From the NCBI GenBank assembly GCA_005777235.1, contig SXND01000224.1:1-51959 (forward strand): 51,959 nucleotides of DNA, written 5' to 3'. Positions within the stretch are counted from its first letter, which is position 1, and each line of letters opens with the position of its first letter. The notes beneath the pieces are model-generated. The model had not been told where the DNA came from. It saw only the letters and a program-made list of their open reading frames with translations, and did no database searches. Below, in pieces: positions 8,181 to 17,496 of this stretch. This DNA is from Pseudomonadota bacterium. Its GTDB lineage: Bacteria; Tectomicrobia; Entotheonellia; Entotheonellales; Entotheonellaceae. A program made the position numbers and the translations under genes.

Positions 8181-11100
8181 TTAGTCGCCGACCTCTTCCC
8201 GCTCAGCCAACAGCTCGATATCGTCTCTGGCAGCGGTTGAGCAGGTGGGCTGGCGCCGTCCCCAGCGCGGGAGGGATGCCTCGATATCGACCCACAGTGA
8301 GAACACCACAGGCACCAGCAGCAGGCTAAACAGGGTAGACAACGCCAGCCCCCCAAGTTCAACCGCTGCCATGCCGCGATACAATTCCGAGCCCGCGCCG
8401 CTCGCCACCACAAGCGGTAAGAAGCCAAACACATTGCTGGCCGTCATAAAAATGGGGCGCAACCGATTGCGGGCACTTTCCAGAATCGCCTCTTGCGGGG
8501 GCATGCCTTCACTCATGTGCTGCATCGCCTGCCCCACCAGCAAAATGGCCGCCTTGACCACAATGCCGGCGGTCATAATGAAGCCAATCATGGCGAGTAC
8601 GTCCATCTTCACGGTGGGATCGCCCTGGATCAACTGCACGCCAAAGACATGCAAGCCACTGTTGACAATGCGCAGGCACAGCACCCCCCCGACCATGGCG
8701 GGGGGAATGCTCAGGAGAATCAACAGCGGATACGCAAATGATTCATAGAGCGCGCACATGAGCAGGTAAATAATGATCAAGGCGAGCAAAAATGACCATT
8801 TGAGCGTTTCCCAGGTCTTGTACAGGTCTTTGGCTTGTCCGCTGACATTGAGGCTGTACCCTGCAGGCAGATCGCGGCGCATGGGCTTAACGACTTGCGT
8901 ATTGATGGCGTTGAGCGCCGTCTGCAAAGGGACGGCGTCTTTGATATTCACTGTCAGCTTAATGGCCCGGTCGCGGTCAATGTGCTCGATCTTGGTGGGG
9001 CCTTCCGCCTCACGAATCTGCGCCATGTCCGCCAGACGGATGGGTTGCCCTTTGGGGGGGCGCAGGGTCACGCTGTCCAGCGCTTGCGTCCGCACGGCGC
9101 CGCGTGTGGTGCCGACCAGGGTAATGTCGCGCTCTTTCCCATTCTCACGAAAATTGCCAGCTTTGGTCCCGGCAATAAAGGTCTCGACCATATAGCCAAT
9201 TTCGCTGGCCGACAGCCCCAATTCCGCCGCTTTGGCACGATCCACACGCACCTGGAGTTCTGGGTTCCCCCACTCAAAGCTGGAGTTGACAAAGTTCACC
9301 CCATCAAGCGGACGGACCTGCTGTTCGATCTTCGCGGCCAGGTCACGCACCTCGCCCAAGCCGTGGCCTTTGACGTCAATCTCAATGTTGGTGCCACCGA
9401 GCAACTGTCCACTGCGGCGGAAGAGTGACATCTGGGTGACAAAGACGTTGCGTGTACCCGGAATGCCCACGGAGCGCTTTTGCATCTCTCCCACAATGCG
9501 CTGCATGGTTTTAATGTCGGCAGACTCGGGATGCACAATGACGCCGAGCAGAGGGTTCTCCGTGCGTGACACTGAAAACAGGTGGCGGATCTCCGGCATC
9601 TGACGATAGCGCTCTGCCAACTCGCCGAGAATGCCCTCAATATGCTCTAAGTTCAGCCCTGGTGGCAGTTTGACAATCGCGATGATGAGGTTACGGTTGC
9701 CTTTCGGGAGGTAATCAATCGGCGGCAGCCAGTACCAGCTCAGGCCCAATGAACCGCCAATCAACACCAGCGCCACGACCACGCGCCGCACGACGCCGTA
9801 GCGTAGCCAGGAGAGCAGACCGAGTAAACCGTTACTAAACAGGTCGCCGAGCCAACGGCAGAAGAGGATGTCGAGGAAGCGCGCTAGACGTGGGTAGCGC
9901 GGTCCCCCCACGCGCAGCCGCAGGACATGGGCGGACATCATGGGGACCACCGTGACAGCGACGACGAGCGATACGGCGGTTGAAATCGAGGTGGCAATGG
10001 CAATGTCACGGAACAATTGTCCGACCTCGTCTTTGACAAAAATCAGCGGGAGGAACACCGCCAGATCGTTCAAAGTTGTCGCCAGAATAGCGCCCCAAAC
10101 CTCCTTGGCACCATCCAGCGTGGCTTGGAGCCGCGATTTGCCCATTTCACGATGGCGCACAATGTTTTCCAAGACGACGATCGAGTCGTCGAGTACACTC
10201 CCCACCGCAAAGGCTAGGGCCGCCAGCATGACGATGTTGAGCGAGCGCCCGAGGAGGTCAATGATGATAAAGGTGGTAATCACCGAGATCGGGATGGCCA
10301 ATCCAATGACAAAGATGCTGCTGAGGCTGCGTAAGAACAGCAGGAGCACGCCCACGGTGAGGAGCGTCGCTTCATACAGATTCTCCGTCACCAAGTGGAC
10401 GGCGTCATAAATGTAATCCGTCTCATCGTAGACAGCTTCCAGGCGGATATCTTTCTGAGCGTAGATGGTGTTGAGATGAGCCAGCTCCTGCTTGACGCCC
10501 CGGATGACCTCCACCGTGTTCCCGCCGGTGCGGCGCAAGATACCAAAACCCAGCGTGGGATTGCCAAAGTACCGAAAGGAGCGCTCCTGTTCTTTGAGAC
10601 CAAAGCGCACTGTGGCAATGTCACGCACAAACACCGTCACGCCGTTCTGCGTGGTAATGATGACGTCCTCGATCTGCTTCAGATCGGTAAACTGCCCCAC
10701 CGTGCGGATCAAGTAGCGGCGTTTTCCTTCATCAATCGTCCCAGCTTTGGTGTTGCGATTTTCACGCAGGATGGCATCGCGCACTTGCCCAATCGTCAGC
10801 CCGCGGGCCGTGAGGGCCGCGTAATCGAGCCCGACGTGCACTTCACGCTCCTGGCCGCCAAACATCCACACGGCGCCCACGCCCTCGATCCGTTCCAAGC
10901 GCGGTTTGATGATGTCCTCGCCTTCCTGCCGTACTTCATTAATATCGCGCTTGGTATGCACGATCAGCCAGGCAATAGGCGTTTCTTCATCGGAACTCAC
11001 CGCGCGGATGATCGGACGCTCGGCATCGAGCGGGGCATCCTGCACCAGATCCAGCTTCTGCGCCACTTCCAGGCGGGCGACGTCTTTCTGCACTCCCCAG

Positions 11101-11387
11101 TCAAAGCGCAGCGTGATCACACCACGCCCTTCTGAGGACGTGGAGACCATCTCGCGCAGATTCTGCACGGCATTGAGTTTTTCTTCCTGGCGGTCGACGA
11201 TTTCATTTTCCGCTTCTTCGGGAGCGGCCCCGCGGTACACGGTCTCGACCGATACCTCGGGACGGTCAACCGTGGGCGTCATTTGCAGAGGAAGACGGGT
11301 CAGAGAAATGACCCCGAAGAGCAGCGCCAGGATGACACCAACGAGGACGGAGATGGGATAACGCACGCAGAAGTCAATGAGTTGCAT
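8181..11387 (-). CDS. RND efflux transporter permease (AcrB/HAE1-like)
   Basis: 1068 aa, full-length inner-membrane proton antiporter subunit. TM1 follows the N-terminus (CVRYPISVLVGVILALLFGV). Two large periplasmic loops precede TM2-6 and TM8-12. The proton-relay helix contains GSVLDDSIVVLENI with the paired Asp residues. The C-terminal half repeats the pattern (MIGFIMTAGIVVKAAILLVG and RNRLRPIFMTA). AAGGAGA precedes the ATG. No membrane-fusion or outer-membrane partner is adjacent: upstream is cheX (160 nt away) and downstream a convergent gene. Partners must be elsewhere. Substrate unknown. Confidence 0.93.
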   Translation of the reverse strand: MQLIDFCVRYPISVLVGVILALLFGVISLTRLPLQMTPTVDRPEVSVETVYRGAAPEEAENEIVDRQEEKLNAVQNLREMVSTSSEGRGVITLRFDWGVQKDVARLEVAQKLDLVQDAPLDAERPIIRAVSSDEETPIAWLIVHTKRDINEVRQEGEDIIKPRLERIEGVGAVWMFGGQEREVHVGLDYAALTARGLTIGQVRDAILRENRNTKAGTIDEGKRRYLIRTVGQFTDLKQIEDVIITTQNGVTVFVRDIATVRFGLKEQERSFRYFGNPTLGFGILRRTGGNTVEVIRGVKQELAHLNTIYAQKDIRLEAVYDETDYIYDAVHLVTENLYEATLLTVGVLLLFLRSLSSIFVIGLAIPISVITTFIIIDLLGRSLNIVMLAALAFAVGSVLDDSIVVLENIVRHREMGKSRLQATLDGAKEVWGAILATTLNDLAVFLPLIFVKDEVGQLFRDIAIATSISTAVSLVVAVTVVPMMSAHVLRLRVGGPRYPRLARFLDILFCRWLGDLFSNGLLGLLSWLRYGVVRRVVVALVLIGGSLGLSWYWLPPIDYLPKGNRNLIIAIVKLPPGLNLEHIEGILGELAERYRQMPEIRHLFSVSRTENPLLGVIVHPESADIKTMQRIVGEMQKRSVGIPGTRNVFVTQMSLFRRSGQLLGGTNIEIDVKGHGLGEVRDLAAKIEQQVRPLDGVNFVNSSFEWGNPELQVRVDRAKAAELGLSASEIGYMVETFIAGTKAGNFRENGKERDITLVGTTRGAVRTQALDSVTLRPPKGQPIRLADMAQIREAEGPTKIEHIDRDRAIKLTVNIKDAVPLQTALNAINTQVVKPMRRDLPAGYSLNVSGQAKDLYKTWETLKWSFLLALIIIYLLMCALYESFAYPLLILLSIPPAMVGGVLCLRIVNSGLHVFGVQLIQGDPTVKMDVLAMIGFIMTAGIVVKAAILLVGQAMQHMSEGMPPQEAILESARNRLRPIFMTASNVFGFLPLVVASGAGSELYRGMAAVELGGLALSTLFSLLLVPVVFSLWVDIEASLPRWGRRQPTCSTAARDDIELLAEREEVGD

Positions 11388-11547
11388 GGCTGTCTCCTTC
11401 GCCTGGGGAGGGATGGCGCCGGGGTGTAAGGACTACGGATACACCCTAACACCTAGGGCCATCGGGATCAAGGCGAGCAAACAGCCATCCCCTGCGGATC
11501 CAGAGCAATGTCTGTTTCGTCTTGGTGAGTCATCTGGTCGTCCTCAT

Positions 11548-11994
11548 CTATTCTAGACTGATGACCAGCGCCGCTTGATGTTGACACCAGGTAATCGGAA
11601 TCACAAAGGAACGAATGTTTTTGGGCAGCTGGATCCGCTCCGGCTCTCCGGCTATCACCACCGGCACCGAGATCATAAAATCTTTGCCAAACATCTTCCG
11701 GGCATTCCCGGAAATGGTATTCGCCACTTCCCCCACCAGGTCACAGTGGTATGCTGTGCTGATCTCGGTTTCCCCCAGACTCGTCAGCAGATGCGTCAGC
11801 ATGGTGGTGGGGGCTGAAAAATAGACGCAGCCTTTGCGCCGGCCAGCCACCCCAATGATGCCTGTGAAGTCATAGCAGAGCGATGTGCTCGTATCGAGCA
11901 AGTACGGTGTGCCGACCGTTGCCTTCTCTTGCGAGGTCTGCTGAAAGTAATGCGTCGTACCGTCGATAAAAACCTGTAAATCACCTTCGTGCAT
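11548..11994 (-). CDS. cheX: CheX-type chemotaxis phosphatase
   Basis: 148 aa. The segment DLVGEVANTISGNARKMFG matches the CheC/CheX/FliY phosphatase signature (E-x2-N helix) that dephosphorylates CheY-P. The fold is the short single-helix CheX type. Its start overlaps the end of the response regulator gene by 14 nt, so translation is coupled. It probably resets the regulator encoded upstream. Last gene of the chemosensory operon. Confidence 0.8.
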   Translation of the reverse strand: MHEGDLQVFIDGTTHYFQQTSQEKATVGTPYLLDTSTSLCYDFTGIIGVAGRRKGCVYFSAPTTMLTHLLTSLGETEISTAYHCDLVGEVANTISGNARKMFGKDFMISVPVVIAGEPERIQLPKNIRSFVIPITWCQHQAALVISLE

Positions 11995-12358
11995 AGGGAT
12001 TTCCTTCCAAGAGTTCGTTGAGTGCTTCGTTTAATTCCTCTTCGGTAAATGGCTTACAGAGAAAGCCATGGGCTCCCTTTTTCAGGGCTTCAATGGCCGT
12101 GGCCTTGTCTGCCAGAGCCGAGACTACCAGAATGAGGACATCGGTTTTGATCACGACTAGTTGTTCGATGCAGGCAATCCCATCCATGTGTGGCATGGTC
12201 AGATCCATCGTCACGACATCAGGCAAGGTTTGCTGAAAAAGCTTGACAGCTTCCACGCCATCAGCAGCCGTGCCGACCACATGCAGATTATCGACATGGG
12301 CCGAACGCTCGATCTTACGGCGGATGATGTTTGAATCATCAACGATCAGTAACTTCAT
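11981..12358 (-). CDS. CheY-like response regulator receiver protein
   Basis: 125 aa, a single receiver domain. Asp7/Asp8 form the acidic pocket, Asp52 in TMDLTMPHMDG is the phosphoacceptor, Ser80 in VVSALAD and Lys102 in CKPF complete the switch set. No output domain. It overlaps cheX. Its ATG lies only a few bases from the left end of the TnpB element. The available ribosome site (AGGGA about 9 nt upstream) lies at the element boundary, so normal expression downstream of the kinase may be altered. Confidence 0.9.
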   Translation of the reverse strand: MKLLIVDDSNIIRRKIERSAHVDNLHVVGTAADGVEAVKLFQQTLPDVVTMDLTMPHMDGIACIEQLVVIKTDVLILVVSALADKATAIEALKKGAHGFLCKPFTEEELNEALNELLEGNPYARR

Positions 12359-12360
12359 AG

Positions 12361-13632
12361 AATTCCCTGGGCTTTAGCCCCTGGAAACCACGCCGTTTCA
12401 ACGGCAGTGGAGGAATGGCTCCCAGGCTTTAGCCATAGTTTTTTATTGACAATGGGCAAAAAACATCCGACCTTGAGGGCATGAAACTGACCTTGCAGCT
12501 TAAACTGGTTCCGACTGCTGAGCAACATACGGCGTTGCTGGAGACGATGCATGCCTTCAATGCGGCGGCGTCGTATGCGGCACAGGTGGGCTTTGAGGCG
12601 CATGTTTTTAGCCAACAAGCCATCCACGTGCGTTGCTATCAGGCGTTGCGTGAGCGTTGTGGGTTGTCCTCGCAGATGGCCGTCAGGGCGATCGGGAAAG
12701 TGGTCGAGACGTTCAGGCGTGACAAGAAAACCTGTCCCGTCTTTCGGTCTGACGGTGCCATGACCTATGATGAACGCTTGCTCGGCTGGAAAGGGCCAGC
12801 GCATGTGAGCCTGTTGACGCTGCAAGGCAGACAGGTTGTTGCCATGCTCTACGGGGAATATCACGCCGGGTTCCTGCCACGGCTCAAAGGGCAAGTGGAC
12901 CTGGTCTTGAGGGATGGCGTATTCTACCTGTATGCCACTATCGACGTGCCTGAAGATACCCCGATTGAGCCAACACACTTCCTTGGTGTGGATCTGGGGA
13001 TTGTAGAAATTGCCACCGATTCCGATGGTCACAGCTATACGGGAGCAGAGATTGAAGCCGTGCGACACCGTGCGGCCACCGCACGGCAAACCTACCAGGC
13101 CACGGGTACAAAATCTGCCAAACGGCGGCTCAAGAAGATGGCAGGAAGGCAGTCCGGGTTTCAACGGCTGGCGAATCATACGATCAGTAAGCGCCTTGTT
13201 GCGTATGCCACAGACACAAAGGCTGCCCTGGTGTTGGAGGAGTTGACCCACATCAGGCGTCGGATGACGGTTCGTAAGGGGCAACGGAGCAAGCAGCATA
13301 ACTGGAGTTTTCGGCAACTGCGGTCTTTTATCAGCTACAAGGCCCAACGAGCAGGCATACCTCTGGTGTGTGTGGACCCGCGCAACACCAGCCGGACCTG
13401 TGCACAGTGTGGGCATGTCGATAAGCGCAACCGCCGTACTCAAGCCGTCTTCTCCTGTCTGCGGTGTGGTCACACGGCGAACGCAGACCATAACGCGGCC
13501 AGAAACCTGGCCACTAGGGGCGAAGTAGGCCGACCTAATTTAGTCGCACTAGTCAAGACCGGCTGGCCTTGACTGGTAGTGGCAAAGCTGCGGCACTTCA
13601 GTGCCAGCAGTTGCTTACAGACCTCTTTCACT
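12361..13632 (+). mobile_element. IS200/IS605-family tnpB-only element
   Basis: Approximate limits. The left end holds several small hairpins before tnpB: GGGC-TTTA-GCCC (12369-12380) and GCCGTT-TC-AACGGC (12392-12405), plus a second copy of the CAGGCTTTAGCC string near 12424. Subterminal hairpins of this kind mark this family. The right end lies between the tnpB stop (13572) and the kinase stop (13633). There is no tnpA, so movement would need a transposase in trans. It is inserted between kinase and cheY of a minus-strand operon. Confidence 0.65.
12481..13572 (+). CDS. tnpB: TnpB RNA-guided nuclease / IS605 OrfB-family protein
   Basis: 363 aa, apparently intact. An N-terminal helical OrfB_N region is followed by a RuvC-like core with the full catalytic triad: Asp171 in FLGVDLG, Glu253 in LVLEEL, Asp336 in ANADHNAARN. 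The zinc ribbon is CAQC (307-310) and CLRC (326-329). Known family members are nucleases guided by an omega RNA from the element's right end, which help element retention. An omega RNA would be expected overlapping the 3' end of this gene (about 13480-13632, plus strand), but no structure was confirmed by eye. Confidence 0.9.
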   Translation: MKLTLQLKLVPTAEQHTALLETMHAFNAAASYAAQVGFEAHVFSQQAIHVRCYQALRERCGLSSQMAVRAIGKVVETFRRDKKTCPVFRSDGAMTYDERLLGWKGPAHVSLLTLQGRQVVAMLYGEYHAGFLPRLKGQVDLVLRDGVFYLYATIDVPEDTPIEPTHFLGVDLGIVEIATDSDGHSYTGAEIEAVRHRAATARQTYQATGTKSAKRRLKKMAGRQSGFQRLANHTISKRLVAYATDTKAALVLEELTHIRRRMTVRKGQRSKQHNWSFRQLRSFISYKAQRAGIPLVCVDPRNTSRTCAQCGHVDKRNRRTQAVFSCLRCGHTANADHNAARNLATRGEVGRPNLVALVKTGWP

Positions 13633-14049
13633 TTATGCACGTATTGGGGACATGACAGCCACCTTGGGTAGCACGACGCGAAATTCGCAATACTGGTCGG
13701 GCACCGTGGACATCTCGACGTGGCCATCGATCTCCTCCACAGTTTCCGTGACAAGATCCATGCCTACGCCCCGACCGGCATCCTGCGTTGCTGCCGAAGC
13801 GGTGGAAAAACCTGGGGCAAAGATGAGGGACATCAGGCGTTCGTGGTTCCAGGATTTGATCTCCTCGGTCTCACCCATGCCTTGTTCGAGCGCCTTGACA
13901 CGCAGACGCTCCGCATCAATGCCGCGGCCATCGTCCCGCACAATCAGGATATAGCCGTCTTCGTGCTGCTCAAAGCGCACATCGACACGCCCCGCAGCGC
14001 TCTTGTGATGCGTCAGACGTTCTGCGGGTCGTTCGATCCCATGTGTCAC
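13633..14049 (-). CDS. C-terminal ATPase part of an interrupted CheA-like kinase
   Basis: 138 aa from GTG 14049, but it is in frame with the gene above. Between the TAG at 14092-14094 and this GTG the frame reads KPLQDIAIQLLRNA, continuing straight into VTHGIE. Together they form the N-box of a CheA P4 domain (QLLRNAVTHGIE). G1 is DDGRGID and G2 is GRGVGMDLV. No CheW-like P5 domain follows. This is the catalytic half of the kinase 14092-16152, separated from it only by one stop codon. Expressed alone it lacks part of the ATPase fold and the phosphoacceptor. Confidence 0.75.
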   Translation of the reverse strand: MTHGIERPAERLTHHKSAAGRVDVRFEQHEDGYILIVRDDGRGIDAERLRVKALEQGMGETEEIKSWNHERLMSLIFAPGFSTASAATQDAGRGVGMDLVTETVEEIDGHVEMSTVPDQYCEFRVVLPKVAVMSPIRA

Positions 14050-14091
14050 CGCATTACGCAGAAGCTGGATGGCAATGTCTTGTAACGGTTT

Positions 14092-16152
14092 CTAATACTC
14101 GTGCGGGATCATCGCGGTCTCCAGGCCCTCCGTATGCAGAGCGACCCGTTTCCCCTCGGTTTCCGCAATGCGCTGTATCAGGTGGTGGAGATGGTTCCAC
14201 GGAGCGGGCTCGGCCGCGGCCGGCGCGGTGGCTTCTAGCGCCGGCAGCGCATGGAAGCGTTGCACCAAGGACTGCACCGCGGCCTGATGCTGCATTAACT
14301 CGTCCAACTTGACGGTCAACGGCAGAAAATGGTTGCCCGAGATGCCCGCCTGTTCCCGCAGAGCCGTCAGCACGTCTTCAAACGCATGCGCCCGGGTTTC
14401 GAAGGAAGGCAGCCCTAAGGCCGCAGCCTCCCCTTTCACCTGGTGAATGATGCGAAAGATCGCATCAATGTAGCGACGCGCGTTGCTCGCATCGATCCGG
14501 TTCTGGCGAAAGATGTCGTTGATGTTATGCAGTGCCGCGGCCGTATCCGTGAGGAACTGCCCCATGGTCCGCCGCTCCACATGGAGAATATTGAGCAGCA
14601 TATTGAGTTGGTCTTGTGAGTTTTCCCTGGCTTCTTCGAGGGCTTTTTGCAGTTGCACGCGTTCGCTCACGTCATGCACCGTCACTAAGAGGTGGGAGAG
14701 TTTCTGGTCAATCATGACGCGGTTAAAGTTGAAGGCGAAATGCTTGATATCAAAATGCCCATCGCGCTGATCGACGTTGACTGCGACTTGACTGAGGGGA
14801 TTGATATTGCGCACCAGTTTCTCATTTACCCGACCGCCAAAGAGCAGGCTGACGTAATCTGTGGTGAGCTGCATATCCTTTGCGGTGACCATGCCACCTA
14901 AGAGATCCTGTAACGTGGTGCCTTCGAGAGCCGCTTTGGCAAAAAGCGCGCGGGTGGCGGCGGAAAACTGCGAGCCAATGCGTAAATCTGGATTGAGCAG
15001 AAAGAGCCCTTCTTGCACAGTATGGACAATGTCGTGCGTTTCCTGACGGGCTTGCTCAGCCATGGCGTCACTGTGCCGTAATTGCCGCACGAAACGGAAC
15101 AAGATGACGAAGAAGTACAACAGGGCAAGAGTAATGGCCGCGACCTGCATATATTGCAACCGATTGACTTTGCTGATCATGCCCTGTTCCAGCTCGGTAG
15201 TGAGGTCGTTCATCAATTTGAACAGGCTCAAGTTGTGCTCTCGACCATACGTAATGCTCTCTGCCAGTTGTTGTAACCAGGTGGCCTCCGGTGCACCGGT
15301 AAAGATATTGTTGAGCAGCGATGTATAGGGCGCCCAGAGACGCACCGCGGTCGCGAGTGCCTGCTGGCTTGCGGGTGACGCGTCGAGACCGGGTGCGACC
15401 AGCTGGTCATCGCTCTCTTTGATGGGCTCCCCCGCCTGCAAGGCAGTGAGCGTCGTATCAAACAACGTGACGATGTGCTGCAGGGCCTTGAGATGCCCAC
15501 TAATATCACCGCCGGTAATGGCTGTCTCTTTCAAGGTGAGGAGATCCTTGGCAATGCGCTGAGACAACATGCCTTGCTGGCTCACCAAGCGCCCACCAGA
15601 GGCCCCTACGGTCGTCTGCATGCCGGTGGCCAGCGTATGCATCAGCTCCAACAGCGCGACATTGTTGCGCTGGCTATAGTCTGTGGCCTTGGCGAGGTTC
15701 ATAAACCAGGCGTCCTTTGGCTTGTCGGTCACAATGGCGTTGAGCAAATTTTGATAAGGCAACCACAATTTAAAGGCCTCTTCCAGCATAAGACGCCCTG
15801 TCGTGGCTTCGACTTTTTCCAGCGTCACCGGACGCCCGTCGCTCCCCGTTGTCATGCCCCCATCCCTCAGGGCCTGGAGGGTGATGCCAAAGAGCTGCGT
15901 TGTCTTGGTAAGTTCGCTCAGTGGATAGTCGATAGGCCCGCCGTCTCTGGCAGTATTTTGGACGTCCAAAAGGTTTTTGACCGTACGTTGGGAGAGCGCA
16001 CGCTGGCGGCCTGCGACATTAATCTGCACCGCATCCTTGGCAAGCTGTGAGGAGATGAACACGTTGAGTACCATCACCCCAGCGATGAGGAGGACAAAGG
16101 CGCCGATGGAGAGAACGATGGCGCGATATTTCCCAAAATTGAACAGCTTCAT
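14092..16152 (-). CDS. PilJ/MCP-like sensor with Hpt domain, N-terminal part of an interrupted CheA-type kinase
   Basis: 686 aa from ATG 16152 (GGAGG 8 nt upstream; the frame extends to an ATG at 16167 with no ribosome site, and residue numbers here count from 16167). TM1 is about 16-38. Two type IV pilus chemotransducer (PilJ) N-terminal repeats show AGRQRALSQRTVKNLL (52-67) and QQGMLSQRIAKDLL (197-210). TM2 is about 340-360. A PAS-like region lies about 375-500, then a helix. The Hpt motif RIIHQVKGEAAALGL has phosphoacceptor His575. The frame ends at TAG (14092-14094) inside the kinase catalytic core, whose remainder follows in frame. Preceded by a binding lipoprotein and followed by cheY and cheX. 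Confidence 0.82.
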   Translation of the reverse strand: MKLFNFGKYRAIVLSIGAFVLLIAGVMVLNVFISSQLAKDAVQINVAGRQRALSQRTVKNLLDVQNTARDGGPIDYPLSELTKTTQLFGITLQALRDGGMTTGSDGRPVTLEKVEATTGRLMLEEAFKLWLPYQNLLNAIVTDKPKDAWFMNLAKATDYSQRNNVALLELMHTLATGMQTTVGASGGRLVSQQGMLSQRIAKDLLTLKETAITGGDISGHLKALQHIVTLFDTTLTALQAGEPIKESDDQLVAPGLDASPASQQALATAVRLWAPYTSLLNNIFTGAPEATWLQQLAESITYGREHNLSLFKLMNDLTTELEQGMISKVNRLQYMQVAAITLALLYFFVILFRFVRQLRHSDAMAEQARQETHDIVHTVQEGLFLLNPDLRIGSQFSAATRALFAKAALEGTTLQDLLGGMVTAKDMQLTTDYVSLLFGGRVNEKLVRNINPLSQVAVNVDQRDGHFDIKHFAFNFNRVMIDQKLSHLLVTVHDVSERVQLQKALEEARENSQDQLNMLLNILHVERRTMGQFLTDTAAALHNINDIFRQNRIDASNARRYIDAIFRIIHQVKGEAAALGLPSFETRAHAFEDVLTALREQAGISGNHFLPLTVKLDELMQHQAAVQSLVQRFHALPALEATAPAAAEPAPWNHLHHLIQRIAETEGKRVALHTEGLETAMIPHEY

Positions 16153-16166
16153 TACACGAGCCTCCA

Positions 16167-17369
16167 TTAGGATTTGTCATGCAGCAGTGCTTCAAGACTT
16201 GGAATCTGCTTGTACTGACCGTCCTTAATGACCGTCAGATACACCGTATCCAAACCTTGATGATCGGTGGGGCTAAAGCCAACCGACACTCCGCCGAAGT
16301 GGGCATACGACATAGTGTCTAGGCCTTTGAGCAACGCCTCGCGCGTCAAGGACAGGCCAACGTCACGGAGAGCTTGCACCAGAACACGGGCATCCAGGTA
16401 GCCTTCGAGTGACCCGAAGCCGAAGGCGGTATCTGGCATGTATTGGCGCATGTGGCGCTGATATTCCGCGACCAGCGGAGTGGAGGTATCCCAGGGCAGT
16501 GGCACCACCTGGGTCACGATTACCCCATCGCCGTCTGCGCCAAGTGCCTGGGCCAGCGGCATACTGCCTACGAAGGAGACATTAAGGAAGAGCGCATCGC
16601 TCATGCCAGCCGCTTTCGCCTGCTTAATGAAGGCCGCACAGGCTTTGTAGGCCCCGATCATGATGACGGCATCCGGGTTGGCTTCCCTGATGCTGCCAAG
16701 CGCAGGTTGCACCTGGGTGGTATTCCGTTCATAGGTTCCCTCGGCGCTGATTTTCATGCCACGTTTCTCTACGGCCCGTAGCACGCCGGCTAAGCCGGCT
16801 TTGCCGTAACTATCATCCTGATAGAACACTGCGATGTTCTTTTTCCGCAAAATATCAACGAGTTGATGGACCTGCTCTTCGGTTTCCTGGTAGTAGCTCG
16901 CCCGCACGTTATAGACGTTCGGCTTCACAGGATTGCGCAGAAACTCTGCACCGGTAAATGGCCCGAAGAACGGCACGCCAGCTTTCTCACTCATTGGCAC
17001 TGCGACTGTCGAGGTCGGGGTGCCCACATAGCCAAACAGCATGAACACCTTTTCCTCCTCGATCAGTTTCTTCGTCGCTACGGTCGTCTTGTCAGGCTCG
17101 TAACCATCGTCGAGCGTCACCAGACGGATGCGCCGGCCGTAAATGCCTCCCTGATTGTTAATCGACTCAAAATAGGCGAGCGCGCCCGCTTGCATCTCCT
17201 GCCCCAGGCTTTGAGCCGGTCCCGTGAGCGCGGCAGCCTGGCCCAGGACGATTTCCTTAGCCGTGACGCCAATCGTCGGCGCGTTGTTCTCACTCCCTTG
17301 GCATGACAGAAGGCTGCCCAATAACATACAGCATAGTACAATACGTATCTTCGATGTCTGCTTCCGCAT
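16167..17369 (-). CDS. Branched-chain-amino-acid-type periplasmic binding lipoprotein (Peripla_BP_6)
   Basis: 400 aa from ATG 17369 (AAGGAG upstream; the open frame extends to 17702 without similarity). The signal peptide ends in lipobox LLSC (LLGSLLSCQGSEN). The mature part follows the LivJ/urea/amide-binding pattern: IGVTAKEIVLGQAAALTGPA, GGIYGRRIRLVTLDDGYEP, IGAYKACAAFIKQAKAAGM. Its stop shares one base with the kinase frame and no ABC permease or ATPase is near. It is therefore more likely the ligand-binding partner of the PilJ-type kinase than a transporter component (inference from context). Confidence 0.88.
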   Translation of the reverse strand: MRKQTSKIRIVLCCMLLGSLLSCQGSENNAPTIGVTAKEIVLGQAAALTGPAQSLGQEMQAGALAYFESINNQGGIYGRRIRLVTLDDGYEPDKTTVATKKLIEEEKVFMLFGYVGTPTSTVAVPMSEKAGVPFFGPFTGAEFLRNPVKPNVYNVRASYYQETEEQVHQLVDILRKKNIAVFYQDDSYGKAGLAGVLRAVEKRGMKISAEGTYERNTTQVQPALGSIREANPDAVIMIGAYKACAAFIKQAKAAGMSDALFLNVSFVGSMPLAQALGADGDGVIVTQVVPLPWDTSTPLVAEYQRHMRQYMPDTAFGFGSLEGYLDARVLVQALRDVGLSLTREALLKGLDTMSYAHFGGVSVGFSPTDHQGLDTVYLTVIKDGQYKQIPSLEALLHDKS

Positions 17370-17496
17370 CCTTTGCTCCTTACCTCGTGAAACGGTTTTG
17401 CACATGATAGCTTCCAGCCGCGACCACCTGAGGATGGCATTTCTAGAAAGGACTGAGATATCTAAGGCATGCAAGAGAATCATGCCATAGCGCTGC

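Noticed and set aside
9940..11361. Long plus-strand frames (151-246 aa) within the RND gene region
   Set aside because: Antisense shadows of a well-conserved 1068-aa transporter.
12361..12430. CRISPR-like short repeats near the TnpB element
   Set aside because: Only two imperfect copies of a CAGGCTTTAGCC string in a region of hairpins; no regular spacing. Better explained as IS end structure.
12355..13491. A 378-aa minus-strand frame opposite tnpB
   Set aside because: It is the antisense shadow of tnpB; no domain or ribosome site, and tnpB has all its catalytic motifs on the other strand.
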